Assembly (NCBI GenBank): GCA_025351405.1
Contig: JANXVZ010000028.1
Location: 1-41,101 of the forward strand
DNA length: 41,101 bases
DNA from: Sphingomonadales bacterium
Lineage (GTDB): Bacteria; Pseudomonadota; Alphaproteobacteria; Sphingomonadales; Sphingomonadaceae
Direction: 5' to 3'
Shown piece by piece: positions 17,045-26,057 of this stretch (positions within the stretch are counted from its first letter, which is position 1; every line of letters begins with the position of its first letter). A program made the position numbers and the translations under genes. The notes under the pieces were generated by a model that had not been told where the DNA came from, did no database searches, and saw only the letters and a program-made list of their open reading frames with translations.

Positions 17045-17995
17045 ATGAAAATCACGAAGGTTGCGTTGCTGGGCGGTGCCGCGGCGGCATTGCTGGCGCT
17101 GTCGGGTTGCGGCGGCAAGGGCAAGGCGCCCGAAGGCCAGGTTGTTGCGACGGTGGATGGCAAGGATGTCACGGTCCATGAACTCAATGCCGAACTGGCC
17201 CAGATTCCTTCCAAGGGTACAGATGCGCCGCGCAAGTTGATCGAATCCGTCGCCCTCGCCCGCATCATTGAACGCAAGATGCTGGTCGAAGAGGCGCAAA
17301 AGGCCAAGCTTGACCAGAACCCGCAGTTTCTTGTCGCCCGCGCCCGCGCCGAGGAAGGCATGCTGGTCCAGGCATTGCAAGGGGACATCCAGAGCAAGGT
17401 GCCGGCAACGACACGCGAAGCTGCGCAGAAGTTCGTTGCAGAAAACCCCGCAGTGTTCGGCGATCGCAAGATTTTCACCCTTGATCAGATCCAGTTCCTG
17501 CGCCCCGCCAACATCGACCAGCTCGGCCTGAAGGACGCCAAGACGATGGCAGAGGTCGAGAAGGTTCTCGTGGACGCGAATATCGAATATCGCCGGGCGC
17601 CGCAGCAGCTTGATTCGCTTACGATTGCACCGGCCCTGACCACCGAGATCGTCAGGCTGACCGGTGCCAGCAACGGCGAACCATTCATGTTTGCCGATCA
17701 GCCCGCCGGTGCCCCGGCGCCGATCATCTATGTCAATACGGTGACCAACACCCAGACCAAGCCGTTCACCGGCGAACGCGCGATTACCTATGCGCAGTCG
17801 ATCCTGCAGCGCCAGGAAATCCAGAAGCGCCTCGCGGCGCAACTGAAGAAATGGCAGGACGAGTACAAGTCCAAGATTGTCTATGCCAAGGGGTATGGCC
17901 CGCCCGTATTCCCCAAGGCGCCCGGCGCACCGGCCGCAACCACCGCGCCGGCGGCGACTATACCGGCGCCCGTTGCCGCCACGACGACGAAATAG
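17045..17995 (+). CDS. epsD: EpsD-family peptidyl-prolyl isomerase-like lipoprotein
   Basis: 316 residues from the ATG at 17045, with AGGAG at 17032-17036. The signal peptide ends in the lipobox LSGC (Cys about 21), so the mature protein is a lipoprotein. VVATVDGKDVTVHELNAEL is the start of a SurA/PpiD-like N-terminal chaperone domain, and the middle holds the EpsD-type PPIase region. The C-terminus is an Ala/Pro/Thr-rich tail. EpsD proteins occur in exosortase-linked EPS loci and are thought to help fold or assemble outer-membrane export parts. An in-frame start at 17000 would put extra residues before the signal peptide and is not favoured. Confidence 0.88.
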   Translation: MKITKVALLGGAAAALLALSGCGGKGKAPEGQVVATVDGKDVTVHELNAELAQIPSKGTDAPRKLIESVALARIIERKMLVEEAQKAKLDQNPQFLVARARAEEGMLVQALQGDIQSKVPATTREAAQKFVAENPAVFGDRKIFTLDQIQFLRPANIDQLGLKDAKTMAEVEKVLVDANIEYRRAPQQLDSLTIAPALTTEIVRLTGASNGEPFMFADQPAGAPAPIIYVNTVTNTQTKPFTGERAITYAQSILQRQEIQKRLAAQLKKWQDEYKSKIVYAKGYGPPVFPKAPGAPAATTAPAATIPAPVAATTTK

Positions 17996-18005
17996 CATTC
18001 CCCGC

Positions 18006-18042
18006 GCCGGACGGAGCCCAAGTTGATCGTGCCCCGTCCGGC
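18006..18042 (+). terminator. Perfect 9-bp hairpin after the PPIase gene (weak terminator or attenuator)
   Basis: GCCGGACGG (18006-18014) pairs exactly with CCGTCCGGC (18034-18042) across a 19-nt loop. It starts 11 bases past the PPIase stop and lies directly before the next gene's start at 18054. Only a TTT follows at 18050-18052, so termination would be partial; it may lower expression of the downstream FrhB/rhamnose operon. Confidence 0.45.
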
Positions 18043-18053
18043 CGGCGTCTTTG

Positions 18054-19295
18054 ATGAATAGCGTCGCTTTTCAGTCACCTGCATTGCGGCGGGTGGCGCG
18101 CGGCCAGCTGTGCAGTGGTTGCGGCCTGTGCGCCGGGATCGCGCCGGCTGCAGTGGCGATGACAATGCAGGAGCCGGGTTATCTCAGGCCCCGGCAGAAC
18201 GCAGCACTCACGCCGGGCGAAGAAACCGCGATTGCATCCGCCTGCCCCGGTCTTGTCGTCGATGAGCGCGATACTTGCGGCGCTGGCAACGGCTTGGGCA
18301 GCGATGCACTATGGGGCCCGGCACGCTTTGTCGGCACCGGCTACGCCACCGATGCGGCGCTGCGCCACCAGGCGTCATCCGGCGGGGTGATATCGATGGT
18401 GCTGGTGCATGCACTGGAAAGCGGGCTTGTCGACTTCATTGTCCAGACCGGTGCCGATGACGCCGTTCCGACGGCAAACAGCACCGGCAAATCAACGGGC
18501 TATGCCGATATCTTCGCGGCTGCCGGTTCTCGCTACACAGCGTCCGCGCCTCTTGCCGAACTGGAATCATGGCTTCAGCAGTCTGGCCGCTTTGCCTTTG
18601 TCGGCAAACCATGTGACGTCGCTGCCCTGCGTGCGCGTGCGCGCACCGACCCGCGCATAAACGCCAAGGTGCCGTTGATGCTGGCGTTCTTTTGCGCCGG
18701 CATCCCCAGCGCCGCCGGCACGGGACGCATCCTTGATGCGCTCGGCGTTGACGCCGACGAGGTCATCGGCTTTCGCTATCGCGGCGACGGGTGGCCCGGC
18801 TATGCCACGGCGACGCTCAGGGATGGCAGCAACCGGCGCATGACATATGCTGACAGCTGGGGTGATATCCTTTCGAAGGAGCTGCAATTTCGTTGCAAGA
18901 TTTGCCCCGATGCGGTTGGAAATGCGGCTGATATTTCCTGCGCTGATGCCTGGTATGGCGATGACCGCGGCTATCCGAGCTTTGAAGAAGCCGAAGGCCG
19001 CAGCCTTGTCATTGCGCGCACCAGGGTTGGCGAGGCACTTCTGGCCGAGGCTCGAGCGGCGGGCCGATTGGTCACAGCACCATTGGCAATCGCCGAGATC
19101 GCCAAGATGCAGCCGTCGCAGGCGCGGCGCAAGAAACAGATACTGTCGCGTCTTGCCGCAATGGCGGTTGCAGGGCGGCCCCTGCCCCGTTATCGCGGGC
19201 TCCGGCTTTGGGCCGCCGCTGCCCGCGATACGCCGGTTGGCCAGGCACGCAGCTTCGCCGGTTTGCTGCGCCGGTTTATCCAGGGACGCATATGA
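18054..19295 (+). CDS. FrhB-type (coenzyme F420 hydrogenase beta subunit family) iron-sulfur protein in EPS locus
   Basis: 413 residues from the ATG at 18054. The N-terminus has CSGCGLC (C20, C23, C26), a partial 4Fe-4S motif in which the usual fourth cysteine-proline is missing. The FrhB/FdhB C-terminal domain follows, with [31 protein letters not shown] and the cysteine-rich [22 protein letters not shown]. In hydrogenases this family reduces F420, but many members lie in surface-polysaccharide loci of bacteria that may not make F420, often beside pyruvyl transferases. None is present here. A flavin/iron-sulfur redox step on a sugar or a bound intermediate is possible; the function is not known. 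The stop overlaps the rfbA start by four bases. Confidence 0.82.
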   Translation: MNSVAFQSPALRRVARGQLCSGCGLCAGIAPAAVAMTMQEPGYLRPRQNAALTPGEETAIASACPGLVVDERDTCGAGNGLGSDALWGPARFVGTGYATDAALRHQASSGGVISMVLVHALESGLVDFIVQTGADDAVPTANSTGKSTGYADIFAAAGSRYTASAPLAELESWLQQSGRFAFVGKPCDVAALRARARTDPRINAKVPLMLAFFCAGIPSAAGTGRILDALGVDADEVIGFRYRGDGWPGYATATLRDGSNRRMTYADSWGDILSKELQFRCKICPDAVGNAADISCADAWYGDDRGYPSFEEAEGRSLVIARTRVGEALLAEARAAGRLVTAPLAIAEIAKMQPSQARRKKQILSRLAAMAVAGRPLPRYRGLRLWAAAARDTPVGQARSFAGLLRRFIQGRI

Positions 19296-20182
19296 CGGCA
19301 CGGCGCGGCATAATTCTGGCGGGCGGATCGGGAACCCGCCTGTATCCACTGACGAAGCCGGTCTCGAAGCAATTGATGCCGGTGTATGACAAGCCGATGA
19401 TCTACTACCCGCTGTCCGTTCTCATGCTGGCGGGGGTACGCGAAGTGCTGGTCATCACAACGCCGGGCGATAGCGCGGCGTTCAAGGGTCTGCTCGGCGA
19501 CGGCAGCGACTGGGGCATGGCGATCAGCTACGCCGTCCAACCTGAACCCAAGGGCCTGGCGCAAGCCTACCACATCGGTGCCGATTTCGTAGGAAGCCGC
19601 CCTTCCGTGCTGATATTGGGTGATAATATCTTTCACGGTCACGGCTTGCCGGAGCTTTTGGCGAGGGCGGACGCGCGCAGCGAGGGCGCCACGGTGTTCG
19701 GTTACTATGTCAAGGATCCACAGGCCTATGGGGTCGTGTCCTTCGATGCCGCCGGCCGCGCCGCGACGATCGAGGAGAAGCCCCATGTGCCCCGGTCCAA
19801 CTATGCCGTCACCGGGTTGTATTTTTACGATGGCCGCGTCGTGGAGTTTGCCCGGGACATCAAGCCATCGGCACGCGGTGAACTCGAAATTACCGATCTC
19901 AACCGCATTTACCTCGAGGCAGGTGCGCTAAACGTCGAATTGATGGGTCGTGGCTTTGCATGGCTCGATACCGGCACGCATGGCTCGCTGCTCGACGCAG
20001 CGCTGTATGTCCGCATCGTCGAGGAACGGCAGGGATTGAAGATCTGTTGCCCCGAGGAAATCGCCTGGCGACTGGGTTTTATCGATGCGGCGCAGCTGGC
20101 GCGGATAGCCGAGCCACTTCGCAAATCAGGCTATGGCGAATATCTGCTGGGCCAATTGCAGATAGCCGGGGATCGCGCATGA
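19292..20182 (+). CDS. rfbA: Glucose-1-phosphate thymidylyltransferase
   Basis: 296 residues, the usual length. It makes dTDP-glucose from dTTP and glucose-1-phosphate, the first step to dTDP-L-rhamnose. The nucleotide-binding signature [16 protein letters not shown] is at residues 6-21, followed by [28 protein letters not shown] and [20 protein letters not shown], all typical of Rml[11 protein letters not shown] marks the C-terminal region. It begins the tightly packed rhamnose operon; the ATG overlaps the upstream TGA (ATGA). The gene order here (A, oxygenase, C, D, B) differs from the more common B-D-A-C. Confidence 0.97.
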   Translation: MTARRGIILAGGSGTRLYPLTKPVSKQLMPVYDKPMIYYPLSVLMLAGVREVLVITTPGDSAAFKGLLGDGSDWGMAISYAVQPEPKGLAQAYHIGADFVGSRPSVLILGDNIFHGHGLPELLARADARSEGATVFGYYVKDPQAYGVVSFDAAGRAATIEEKPHVPRSNYAVTGLYFYDGRVVEFARDIKPSARGELEITDLNRIYLEAGALNVELMGRGFAWLDTGTHGSLLDAALYVRIVEERQGLKICCPEEIAWRLGFIDAAQLARIAEPLRKSGYGEYLLGQLQIAGDRA

Positions 20183-20215
20183 TGACATGTGCTTCGTTAA
20201 CCACTTCAGCGGTAT

Positions 20216-21070
20216 ATGGCGGCGCCTGACATGCCTGTCCTCAACGTCACCCCCCTGTCCGAAGATCACGTCGTTCTCGATGGCGACCAGTGCGCCGCCG
20301 CCGGTCGGGCGCTGCACGAGCGCTATGCTGCCGCCGAGCCGTTTCCGCATATCGTGCTGGATGACTTCATCGATGCCGATGTCTTGCGCGGGCTGTTGGC
20401 GGAATGGCCGGCGAGTGGGGAAAAAGTCGGCTACAATCGCGCCCAGGAACGGCTCAAATTCGAATGGCAGCCTGTCGACCTCCACACCCCCCGGTTGCGG
20501 GGCTTTCTTGCCGAAATGATTTCCGAACCGATGCTGCGCTTCCTCGAAGCACTGACCGGCATCCCCAAGCTAGTCACCGACCCCTATTTCAAGGGTGGTG
20601 GCCTGCACGAGACTCGCGCCGGCGGCCATCTCGGTATCCACGCCGATTTCAATATCCACAAGAGACTGGGTGTCGTGCGGCGGATCAACCTGCTGATTTA
20701 TCTCAATGATGACTGGCATCCCGAATGGGGTGGCGATCTGGAGCTATGGGCCAGGGACATGAGCCGGTGCGTCACATCGACGGCTCCGACTATGGCCCGG
20801 GCGGTCATCTTCAATACCGATCTCGACAGCTTCCACGGTGTGCCGACGCCGCTATGCTGCCCGCCCGACCGCGCCCGCCGATCGATCGCGCTGTATTACT
20901 ACACCGCACCCACGGCCGGCCTCGAGACCATCCCGGATCGCACGACGGTGTTTCGCAAGCGCCCCGGCACCGATGACAAGACCGATTGGACCGTAAGGCG
21001 CCGTCATTTGCTTGCCGACTGGATTCCCCCGGTGCTGTATCGCAAGTTGCGCGGGCAGAGCGACGCATGA
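20216..21070 (+). CDS. 2OG-Fe(II) oxygenase embedded in the rhamnose operon
   Basis: 284 residues. The double-stranded beta-helix of prolyl-4-hydroxylase-like dioxygenases is indicated by the iron ligands H142 and D144 in GIHADF, the distal H207 in DSFHGV and the 2-oxoglutarate-binding R222 in RRSIALYYYT. RINLLIYLNDDW and WGGDLELW are typical core strands. No signal peptide is visible, so it is cytosolic. It sits between rfbA and rfbC, overlapping rfbC by four bases, which argues for a role in the same pathway, such as hydroxylating a sugar, a lipid-linked intermediate or a protein of the machinery. The substrate cannot be inferred. An alternative ATG lies at 20231. Confidence 0.85.
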   Translation: MAAPDMPVLNVTPLSEDHVVLDGDQCAAAGRALHERYAAAEPFPHIVLDDFIDADVLRGLLAEWPASGEKVGYNRAQERLKFEWQPVDLHTPRLRGFLAEMISEPMLRFLEALTGIPKLVTDPYFKGGGLHETRAGGHLGIHADFNIHKRLGVVRRINLLIYLNDDWHPEWGGDLELWARDMSRCVTSTAPTMARAVIFNTDLDSFHGVPTPLCCPPDRARRSIALYYYTAPTAGLETIPDRTTVFRKRPGTDDKTDWTVRRRHLLADWIPPVLYRKLRGQSDA

Positions 21071-21609
21071 AATTCACCGAAACGGCGTTGCCCGGGGTCG
21101 TGCTGATCGAGCCCAAGGTGTTCGGCGACGATCGGGGGTTTTTTCTCGAAAGCTGGAACCGGCGCGTCTTCGCCGAGAACAATCTCGATGTCGCGTTCGT
21201 GCAGGACAATCACAGCCGCTCCGCGAAAGGCGTATTGCGGGGGCTGCACTATCAACGGGTCACGCCGCAGGGGAAGCTGGTACGGGTCACCGCAGGTGCG
21301 GTCTTCGACGTGGCAGTCGATATTCGTCGCTCCTCGCCGCACTTCGGCCGTTGGGTCGGTTATGAACTCTCCGACACCAACAAGCGCATGCTCTACGTGC
21401 CACCAGGCTTTGCACATGGCTTTATGGTTGTCTCGGAAACCGCTGACTTTCTTTACAAATGCACAGCGCTCTATGATGCGGCGAACGATTGTGGTGTCCG
21501 CTGGGACGACCCTGCCATCGGTATCGACTGGCCATTGTCCGAACATCCACAGCTATCTGCCAAGGATGCAGCCGCGCCATTTCTCGCCGATGCGGAGGCG
21601 TTCGCATGA
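21067..21609 (+). CDS. rfbC: dTDP-4-dehydrorhamnose 3,5-epimerase
   Basis: 180 residues, full length for RmlC. It epimerises C3 and C5 of dTDP-4-keto-6-deoxyglucose. The cupin shows the family blocks FGDDRGFFLESWN, FVQDNHSRSAKGVLRGLHYQ (catalytic His in GLHYQ), GAVFDVAVDIRRSSP, PPGFAHGF and the C-terminal WDDPAIGIDWP. Four-base overlaps on both sides (with the oxygenase and rfbD) show translational coupling. Confidence 0.97.
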   Translation: MKFTETALPGVVLIEPKVFGDDRGFFLESWNRRVFAENNLDVAFVQDNHSRSAKGVLRGLHYQRVTPQGKLVRVTAGAVFDVAVDIRRSSPHFGRWVGYELSDTNKRMLYVPPGFAHGFMVVSETADFLYKCTALYDAANDCGVRWDDPAIGIDWPLSEHPQLSAKDAAAPFLADAEAFA

Positions 21610-22472
21610 GGGTGCTCATTGCCGGTTCTGGCGGGCAGCTTGGCCGGGCTCTGCAGGCCTGCGCGCCAGCGGGCACCACGGTCATTGCGCCCGCCGAGGC
21701 CGACTTCGACATTACCGATCCCGATTCGGTCGATGCCGCTGTTGCTGCCAGCCGGCCGACCCTGGTCATAAATGCGGCAGCCTATACAGCGGTGGACAAG
21801 GCGGAGAGCGAGCCCGCAATGGCGCAACGGGTCAACGTCAACGCCGTTGGGCTTCTCGCGTCCGCGGCTCGCAATGCCGGCGCGGGTCTTGTTCAGGTTT
21901 CGACAGATTTTGTCTTCGATGGCACCGCGTCGCAGCCCTATCTGCCCGGTACGACGCCCAACCCGTTGGGCGTCTATGGCCGCACCAAGATGGAGGGCGA
22001 GTGGGCAGCGCAGGAGCTCCACAGCCGGCCGTTGATCGTGCGCACCGCCTGGGTCTATGCGGCAGAGGGCAACAACTTTGTCCATACCATGTTGCGATTG
22101 ATGGCGAACCGCGAAGAGGTCCGTGTCGTTGCCGACCAGATCGGTACGCCGACCCATGCGGCCAGCCTGGCACGCGCCATCTGGGCGCTGGCAACGGCGG
22201 GTGCGACCGGCATTCACCACTGGACCGATGCAGGCGTGGCGAGCTGGTATGATTTTGCCGTGGCCATTGCCGAGGAGGCTGTTGCCGCCGGCCTGTTGCC
22301 ACGCGCGGTTCCCGTCATTCCAATCCGCACCACGGACTATCCGACACCGGCGAGACGACCCGCTTTCGGCATTCTCGACAAGACTGCGACCTGGGCAATA
22401 ACCGGTTCAGCCCGGCATTGGCGGGCGGAGTTGCGCGACTGTCTCGCCATGATCAAGGGCATGCGGACGTGA
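21606..22472 (+). CDS. rfbD: dTDP-4-dehydrorhamnose reductase
   Basis: 288 residues. It reduces dTDP-4-keto-L-rhamnose to dTDP-L-rhamnose with NAD(P)H. The Rossmann motif GSGGQLGRAL starts at residue 7; the short-chain reductase features VINAAAYTAVDKAE, VSTDFVFDG, and the YGRTKMEGE Tyr-x3-Lys pair are present, with RTAWVYA and DQIGTPTHA further on. These are standard RmlD signatures. The ATG lies in the rfbC TGA and the stop overlaps the GTG of rfbB. Confidence 0.97.
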   Translation: MRVLIAGSGGQLGRALQACAPAGTTVIAPAEADFDITDPDSVDAAVAASRPTLVINAAAYTAVDKAESEPAMAQRVNVNAVGLLASAARNAGAGLVQVSTDFVFDGTASQPYLPGTTPNPLGVYGRTKMEGEWAAQELHSRPLIVRTAWVYAAEGNNFVHTMLRLMANREEVRVVADQIGTPTHAASLARAIWALATAGATGIHHWTDAGVASWYDFAVAIAEEAVAAGLLPRAVPVIPIRTTDYPTPARRPAFGILDKTATWAITGSARHWRAELRDCLAMIKGMRT

Positions 22473-23560
22473 GCCACCTGCTCGTCACCGGAGGCGCCGG
22501 CTTCATCGGCGCGAACTTCGTGCATTACTGGCGTGCTCGGCATCCCGACGATACCGTCACTGTCCTCGACGCCCTCACCTACGCCGGCAATCGAGCCAGC
22601 CTCGCCGGCGCCAACGCCGTAGATTTTGTCGAAGGCGACATCAGGGACACGGCACTTGTCGAAACGCTGCTGCGTGACCGCGGCATCGACCGCATCGTCC
22701 ATTTCGCCGCGGAAAGTCATGTCGACCGCTCGATCCACGGACCCGCCGCGTTCATCGACACCAATATCATCGGCACCATGAGCCTTTTGACTGCGGCGCG
22801 GTCGGTCTGGCTCGCCGGCGATGGAAGTCCGCACCGCTTCCACCATGTTTCGACCGACGAAGTCTATGGTTCGCTCGGCGCCGAGGACCCACCCTTCAGC
22901 GAATCGACGGCCTATGCGCCCAATTCACCATATTCGGCTTCGAAAGCAGCGTCCGACCATCTCGTCCGCGCCTGGCATCACACCTACGGCCTCGAAGTCA
23001 CGACGACCAACTGTTCGAACAATTACGGCCCCTATCAATTCCCCGAAAAGCTGATCCCGCTGTTTCTCATCAATGCGCTGCACGGTCGTCCGCTGCCGAT
23101 CTATGGCGACGGGATGCAAATTCGTGACTGGCTCCACGTCGAGGACCACTGCCGCGGCATCGAAGCCGCACTGCTGCGTGGCCGACCTGGCGAAGTCTAT
23201 AATATCGGCGGTGGTGCCGAGATGCCCAATATCGCCGTCATCGACACGCTATGCAGTGCCGTCGATGCCGCCTTTGTTGGTGATCCGACGCTGGCCGCTC
23301 GCTTTCCCGATGCGCCTGCAGCCTCGGGAAAACCCACGTCCCGCCTCAAGACCAGCGTTTCCGATCGTCCGGGCCATGATCGTCGCTATGCCATCGACGA
23401 ACGCAAGGCGCGGGCGGAATTGGGATATGCTCCCGCTCGTGACTTTGCCACCGGATTTGCCGCCACCCTCAATTGGTATCTCGACAATGAAGGCTGGTGG
23501 CGCGGCGTTCTCGATGGCAGTTATCGCACCTGGGTGGAGACAAACTACGCCGCGCGCTGA
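22469..23560 (+). CDS. rfbB: dTDP-glucose 4,6-dehydratase
   Basis: 363 residues from a GTG at 22469 that overlaps the rfbD stop (GTGA). Converts dTDP-glucose to dTDP-4-keto-6-deoxyglucose with bound NAD. Motifs: GGAGFIGANFVHYW, AAESHVDRSI, the catalytic STDEVYG, YSASKAASDHLV (Tyr-x3-Lys) and NNYGPYQFPEKLIPL, DWLHVEDHC. The extension to an upstream ATG would run into rfbD and is not needed. It closes the rhamnose operon; 51 bp separate it from nhaA. Confidence 0.97.
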   Translation: MSHLLVTGGAGFIGANFVHYWRARHPDDTVTVLDALTYAGNRASLAGANAVDFVEGDIRDTALVETLLRDRGIDRIVHFAAESHVDRSIHGPAAFIDTNIIGTMSLLTAARSVWLAGDGSPHRFHHVSTDEVYGSLGAEDPPFSESTAYAPNSPYSASKAASDHLVRAWHHTYGLEVTTTNCSNNYGPYQFPEKLIPLFLINALHGRPLPIYGDGMQIRDWLHVEDHCRGIEAALLRGRPGEVYNIGGGAEMPNIAVIDTLCSAVDAAFVGDPTLAARFPDAPAASGKPTSRLKTSVSDRPGHDRRYAIDERKARAELGYAPARDFATGFAATLNWYLDNEGWWRGVLDGSYRTWVETNYAAR

Positions 23561-23611
23561 TGCCTTGCTGATCGGGATGGCACACGCTGGCCATTGGGTC
23601 GTGGTACCGCG

Positions 23612-24808
23612 ATGAAACCTCCTGCGCCGCGCCTGCCGGGCGGCGCCCTGCGCCAGTTTTTGCAGACCGAGGCCGCCGGCGGCTATGTCCTGATGGCGGC
23701 AGCCGCCGCCGCAATGCTCGTCGCCAATTCGCCATGGTCAAAGACCTATGCCCAGGTCTTGCATACAGATATCGGGCCGTTGTCGCTGCTGCACTGGATC
23801 AACGACGGCCTTATGGCGCTGTTCTTCCTGCTCGTGGGGCTGGAGATCAAGCGTGAACTCGTCGATGGAGAAATGTCGAGCTGGTCGAGACGCCTGTTGC
23901 CGGGTGCCGCGGCCTTTGGCGGCATGGTGGTGCCGGCGCTGGTCTATCTGGCCATCAATCGCGACATCCCCGCCAATCGCGCTGGCTGGGCGATCCCCGC
24001 CGCTACCGATATCGCCTTCGCGCTCGGGGTACTGGCGCTGCTCGGCAGCCGCGTACCGGCATCGCTCAAGCTTTTGCTCACCGCCATCGCCATCATCGAC
24101 GATCTCGGCGCCATCGTCATCATCGCGGTCTTCTACACCGCCAGCCTGAACCTGGAGTCGCTGGGAGCGGCAGTGGCCGGGTGCGCCGTGTTGGCCGGGC
24201 TCAACCGCCTGCGCGTACAGGCGCTATGGCCCTATCTTGTCGTCGGCGGGTGTGTCTGGGTGGCGGTGTTGCTGTCGGGCATACACGCCACACTCGCCGG
24301 CGTTATCGTCGCCCTTGCCATTCCCATGCGCCGAACGCGCGGCGCGCCCGAGGACCGCGAATCGCCGTTGCTCAAGCTCGAACACGCACTCGCGCCGGTT
24401 ATCGCCTTCATCGTGGTGCCGATCTTCGGCTTTGCCAACGCCGGCGTCGATGTGCGTGGCCTGTCACCCATGGACGCGGTCGCACCCGTACCGCTCGGCA
24501 TCGCTGCCGGTTTGCTGATCGGCAAGCAACTCGGCATATTCGGGGCCATTGCAGTGATGGTCCGAAGCGGCGTCGCCGACATGCCTGCCAATGCCCTGTG
24601 GCGCCACGTCTGGGGAATGGCCGTGCTGTGCGGAATCGGTTTCACGATGAGCCTGTTCATCGCCGCGCTCGCCTTTGGCGAGGGTAGCGCCGGCAACAAC
24701 GCTGCCAAGCTGGGCATCCTCGCCGGCTCGATCCTGTCGGCGCTGGCGGGCTGGGCAATCCTCGCCGCGTCACCACCAACCGCCGCCAAAAAGGCACACA
24801 AAGCATGA
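23612..24808 (+). CDS. nhaA: Na+/H+ antiporter NhaA
   Basis: 398 residues, about twelve membrane helices. It exchanges external protons for internal sodium for pH and salt homeostasis. The paired aspartates are in IIDDLGAI, and AATDIAFALG and GLEIKRELVDGE are family signatures, as is GIGFTMSLFIA near the C-terminus. The ATG at 23612 is preferred over a TTG at 23594. It is followed by a DUF1345 gene with a four-base overlap. No link to the EPS operon apart from proximity is evident. Confidence 0.95.
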   Translation: MKPPAPRLPGGALRQFLQTEAAGGYVLMAAAAAAMLVANSPWSKTYAQVLHTDIGPLSLLHWINDGLMALFFLLVGLEIKRELVDGEMSSWSRRLLPGAAAFGGMVVPALVYLAINRDIPANRAGWAIPAATDIAFALGVLALLGSRVPASLKLLLTAIAIIDDLGAIVIIAVFYTASLNLESLGAAVAGCAVLAGLNRLRVQALWPYLVVGGCVWVAVLLSGIHATLAGVIVALAIPMRRTRGAPEDRESPLLKLEHALAPVIAFIVVPIFGFANAGVDVRGLSPMDAVAPVPLGIAAGLLIGKQLGIFGAIAVMVRSGVADMPANALWRHVWGMAVLCGIGFTMSLFIAALAFGEGSAGNNAAKLGILAGSILSALAGWAILAASPPTAAKKAHKA

Positions 24809-25452
24809 CGCTAATCCGCCGCTATGCAAATTTCAGCGTGTTCTTTGTGGTGATGGTCATCGTCGGCGGTGGCGCTGCGGTGTACATGGATTTCTTTCGA
24901 GCCATGCTCGCCGGGTTTGATTGTGGCGCACTGGTGTTCCTGCTGCTGATGATTCGGCTGTTCGGACAGTGCAAACCTGGCGCGATGCGGACGCGATCGG
25001 CGGCCAACGCACCTGATCATGCGCAGCTTATCATGCTCGGCGGGCTTACCGTTGCGATCGTGCTTACGGCGGTCGGCGTCGAACTGGCGGGCGCCAAGGA
25101 CCATCACGGCGACATCGGGGTTGCCGCCACCAGCCTTGTTCTGGCGTGGCTGTTCGCCAATACGCTGTTCGCGCTCCACTACGCCCATCTCTGGTATCTC
25201 AAGGGCAAGGGTGGCCCGGAAAAGCGCGATGCCGGTGGCCTCGATTTTCCAGGCGATACCGATCTGCCGGATTATTGGGATTTCGCCTACTTCTCGTTTG
25301 TGCTCGGGATGACGTTCCAGGTCTCGGACGTGCAGGTCACCGGGCGTCACATGCGGCGGCTGGCGCTGCTCCACGGGATGCTGGCGTTTCTGTTCAACAT
25401 CGCCGTGGTAGCGCTTTCGGTGAATTTGTTCGCAACCGCCCTGGGCGGTTAG
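24805..25452 (+). CDS. DUF1345 membrane protein
   Basis: 215 residues with about five to six hydrophobic segments (for example FFVVMVIVGGGAAVYM, LIMLGGLTVAIVLTAVGVEL, LHGMLAFLFNIAVVALSVNLF). The DUF1345 core is recognisable: HYAHLWYLKG, LDFPGDTDLPDYWDFAYFSFVLGMTFQVSDV. The function of this family is unknown. Its ATG lies inside the nhaA stop, so the pair is co-translated; a supporting role in ion homeostasis is only an inference. Confidence 0.85.
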   Translation: MTLIRRYANFSVFFVVMVIVGGGAAVYMDFFRAMLAGFDCGALVFLLLMIRLFGQCKPGAMRTRSAANAPDHAQLIMLGGLTVAIVLTAVGVELAGAKDHHGDIGVAATSLVLAWLFANTLFALHYAHLWYLKGKGGPEKRDAGGLDFPGDTDLPDYWDFAYFSFVLGMTFQVSDVQVTGRHMRRLALLHGMLAFLFNIAVVALSVNLFATALGG

Positions 25453-25462
25453 GACGCTTTGC

Positions 25463-25475
25463 CCGGTATCACCGG
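25463..25475. terminator. Short dyad between convergent DUF1345 and dps genes
   Basis: CCGGT-ATC-ACCGG forms a 5-bp stem in the 40-bp gap between two convergent stops. It is short and has no T-tract, so a bidirectional terminator role is only suggested by position. Confidence 0.3.
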
Positions 25476-25492
25476 TGCCGGCGCACCCGCAT

Positions 25493-26011
25493 TCAGGCGA
25501 GATTTGCCCGCAACATCCACGCCGTCTTTTCATGCACCTGCATCCGCTGAGTCAGCAGGTCGGCGCTCGGCTCGTCATGGGCATCGTCGGCGATCGGGAA
25601 AATGCCGCGCGCGGTCCTGACCACGGCAAGCTGGTCATCAGCAAGCTGACGGACCATTTCGGTCGCGCTCGGCACGCCATCGGCTTCGGCGATCGACGAT
25701 AATTTGGCGTAGGCGGAATAGCTGCCCGGCGCCGGCTCACCCAGGGCCCGGATTCGTTCGGCGATGAGGTCCACGGCCAAGGCAAGCTCGGTATATTGCG
25801 CCTCGAACATCAGGTGCAGCGAATTGAACTGCGGACCGGTGACGTTCCAGTGGTAGTTATGGGTCTTCAGATACAAGGTATAGGTATCGGCCAGCAGCCG
25901 CGACAACCCTGCCGCAATGGCGCGGCGCTGCTTGTCGCTCATGCCATTTTCGATCGTCCGATTGTCGATCATGTCTTTGTCGGTCGTCGCTTTTGCGGCG
26001 GATTTGGCCAT
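25493..26011 (-). CDS. dps: Dps-family ferritin-like DNA-protection protein
   Basis: 172 residues from the ATG at 26011, with GGAGAG upstream. Dps dodecamers oxidise and store iron with H2O2 and can coat DNA. The ferroxidase-site helix reads LKTHNYHWNVTGPQF, followed by MFEAQYTELALAVDLIAERIRALGEPAPGS; these contain the His, Asp and Glu ligands at the dimer interface. The N-terminus MAKSAAKATTDKD is lysine-rich, as in DNA-binding Dps. Downstream of the glycine-zipper gene on the same strand but separated from it by a strong hairpin. Confidence 0.93.
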   Translation of the reverse strand: MAKSAAKATTDKDMIDNRTIENGMSDKQRRAIAAGLSRLLADTYTLYLKTHNYHWNVTGPQFNSLHLMFEAQYTELALAVDLIAERIRALGEPAPGSYSAYAKLSSIAEADGVPSATEMVRQLADDQLAVVRTARGIFPIADDAHDEPSADLLTQRMQVHEKTAWMLRANLA

Positions 26012-26057
26012 CACGTCTCTCCATGTACAAGTGGTACGGACATGAAACGACGCGCCA

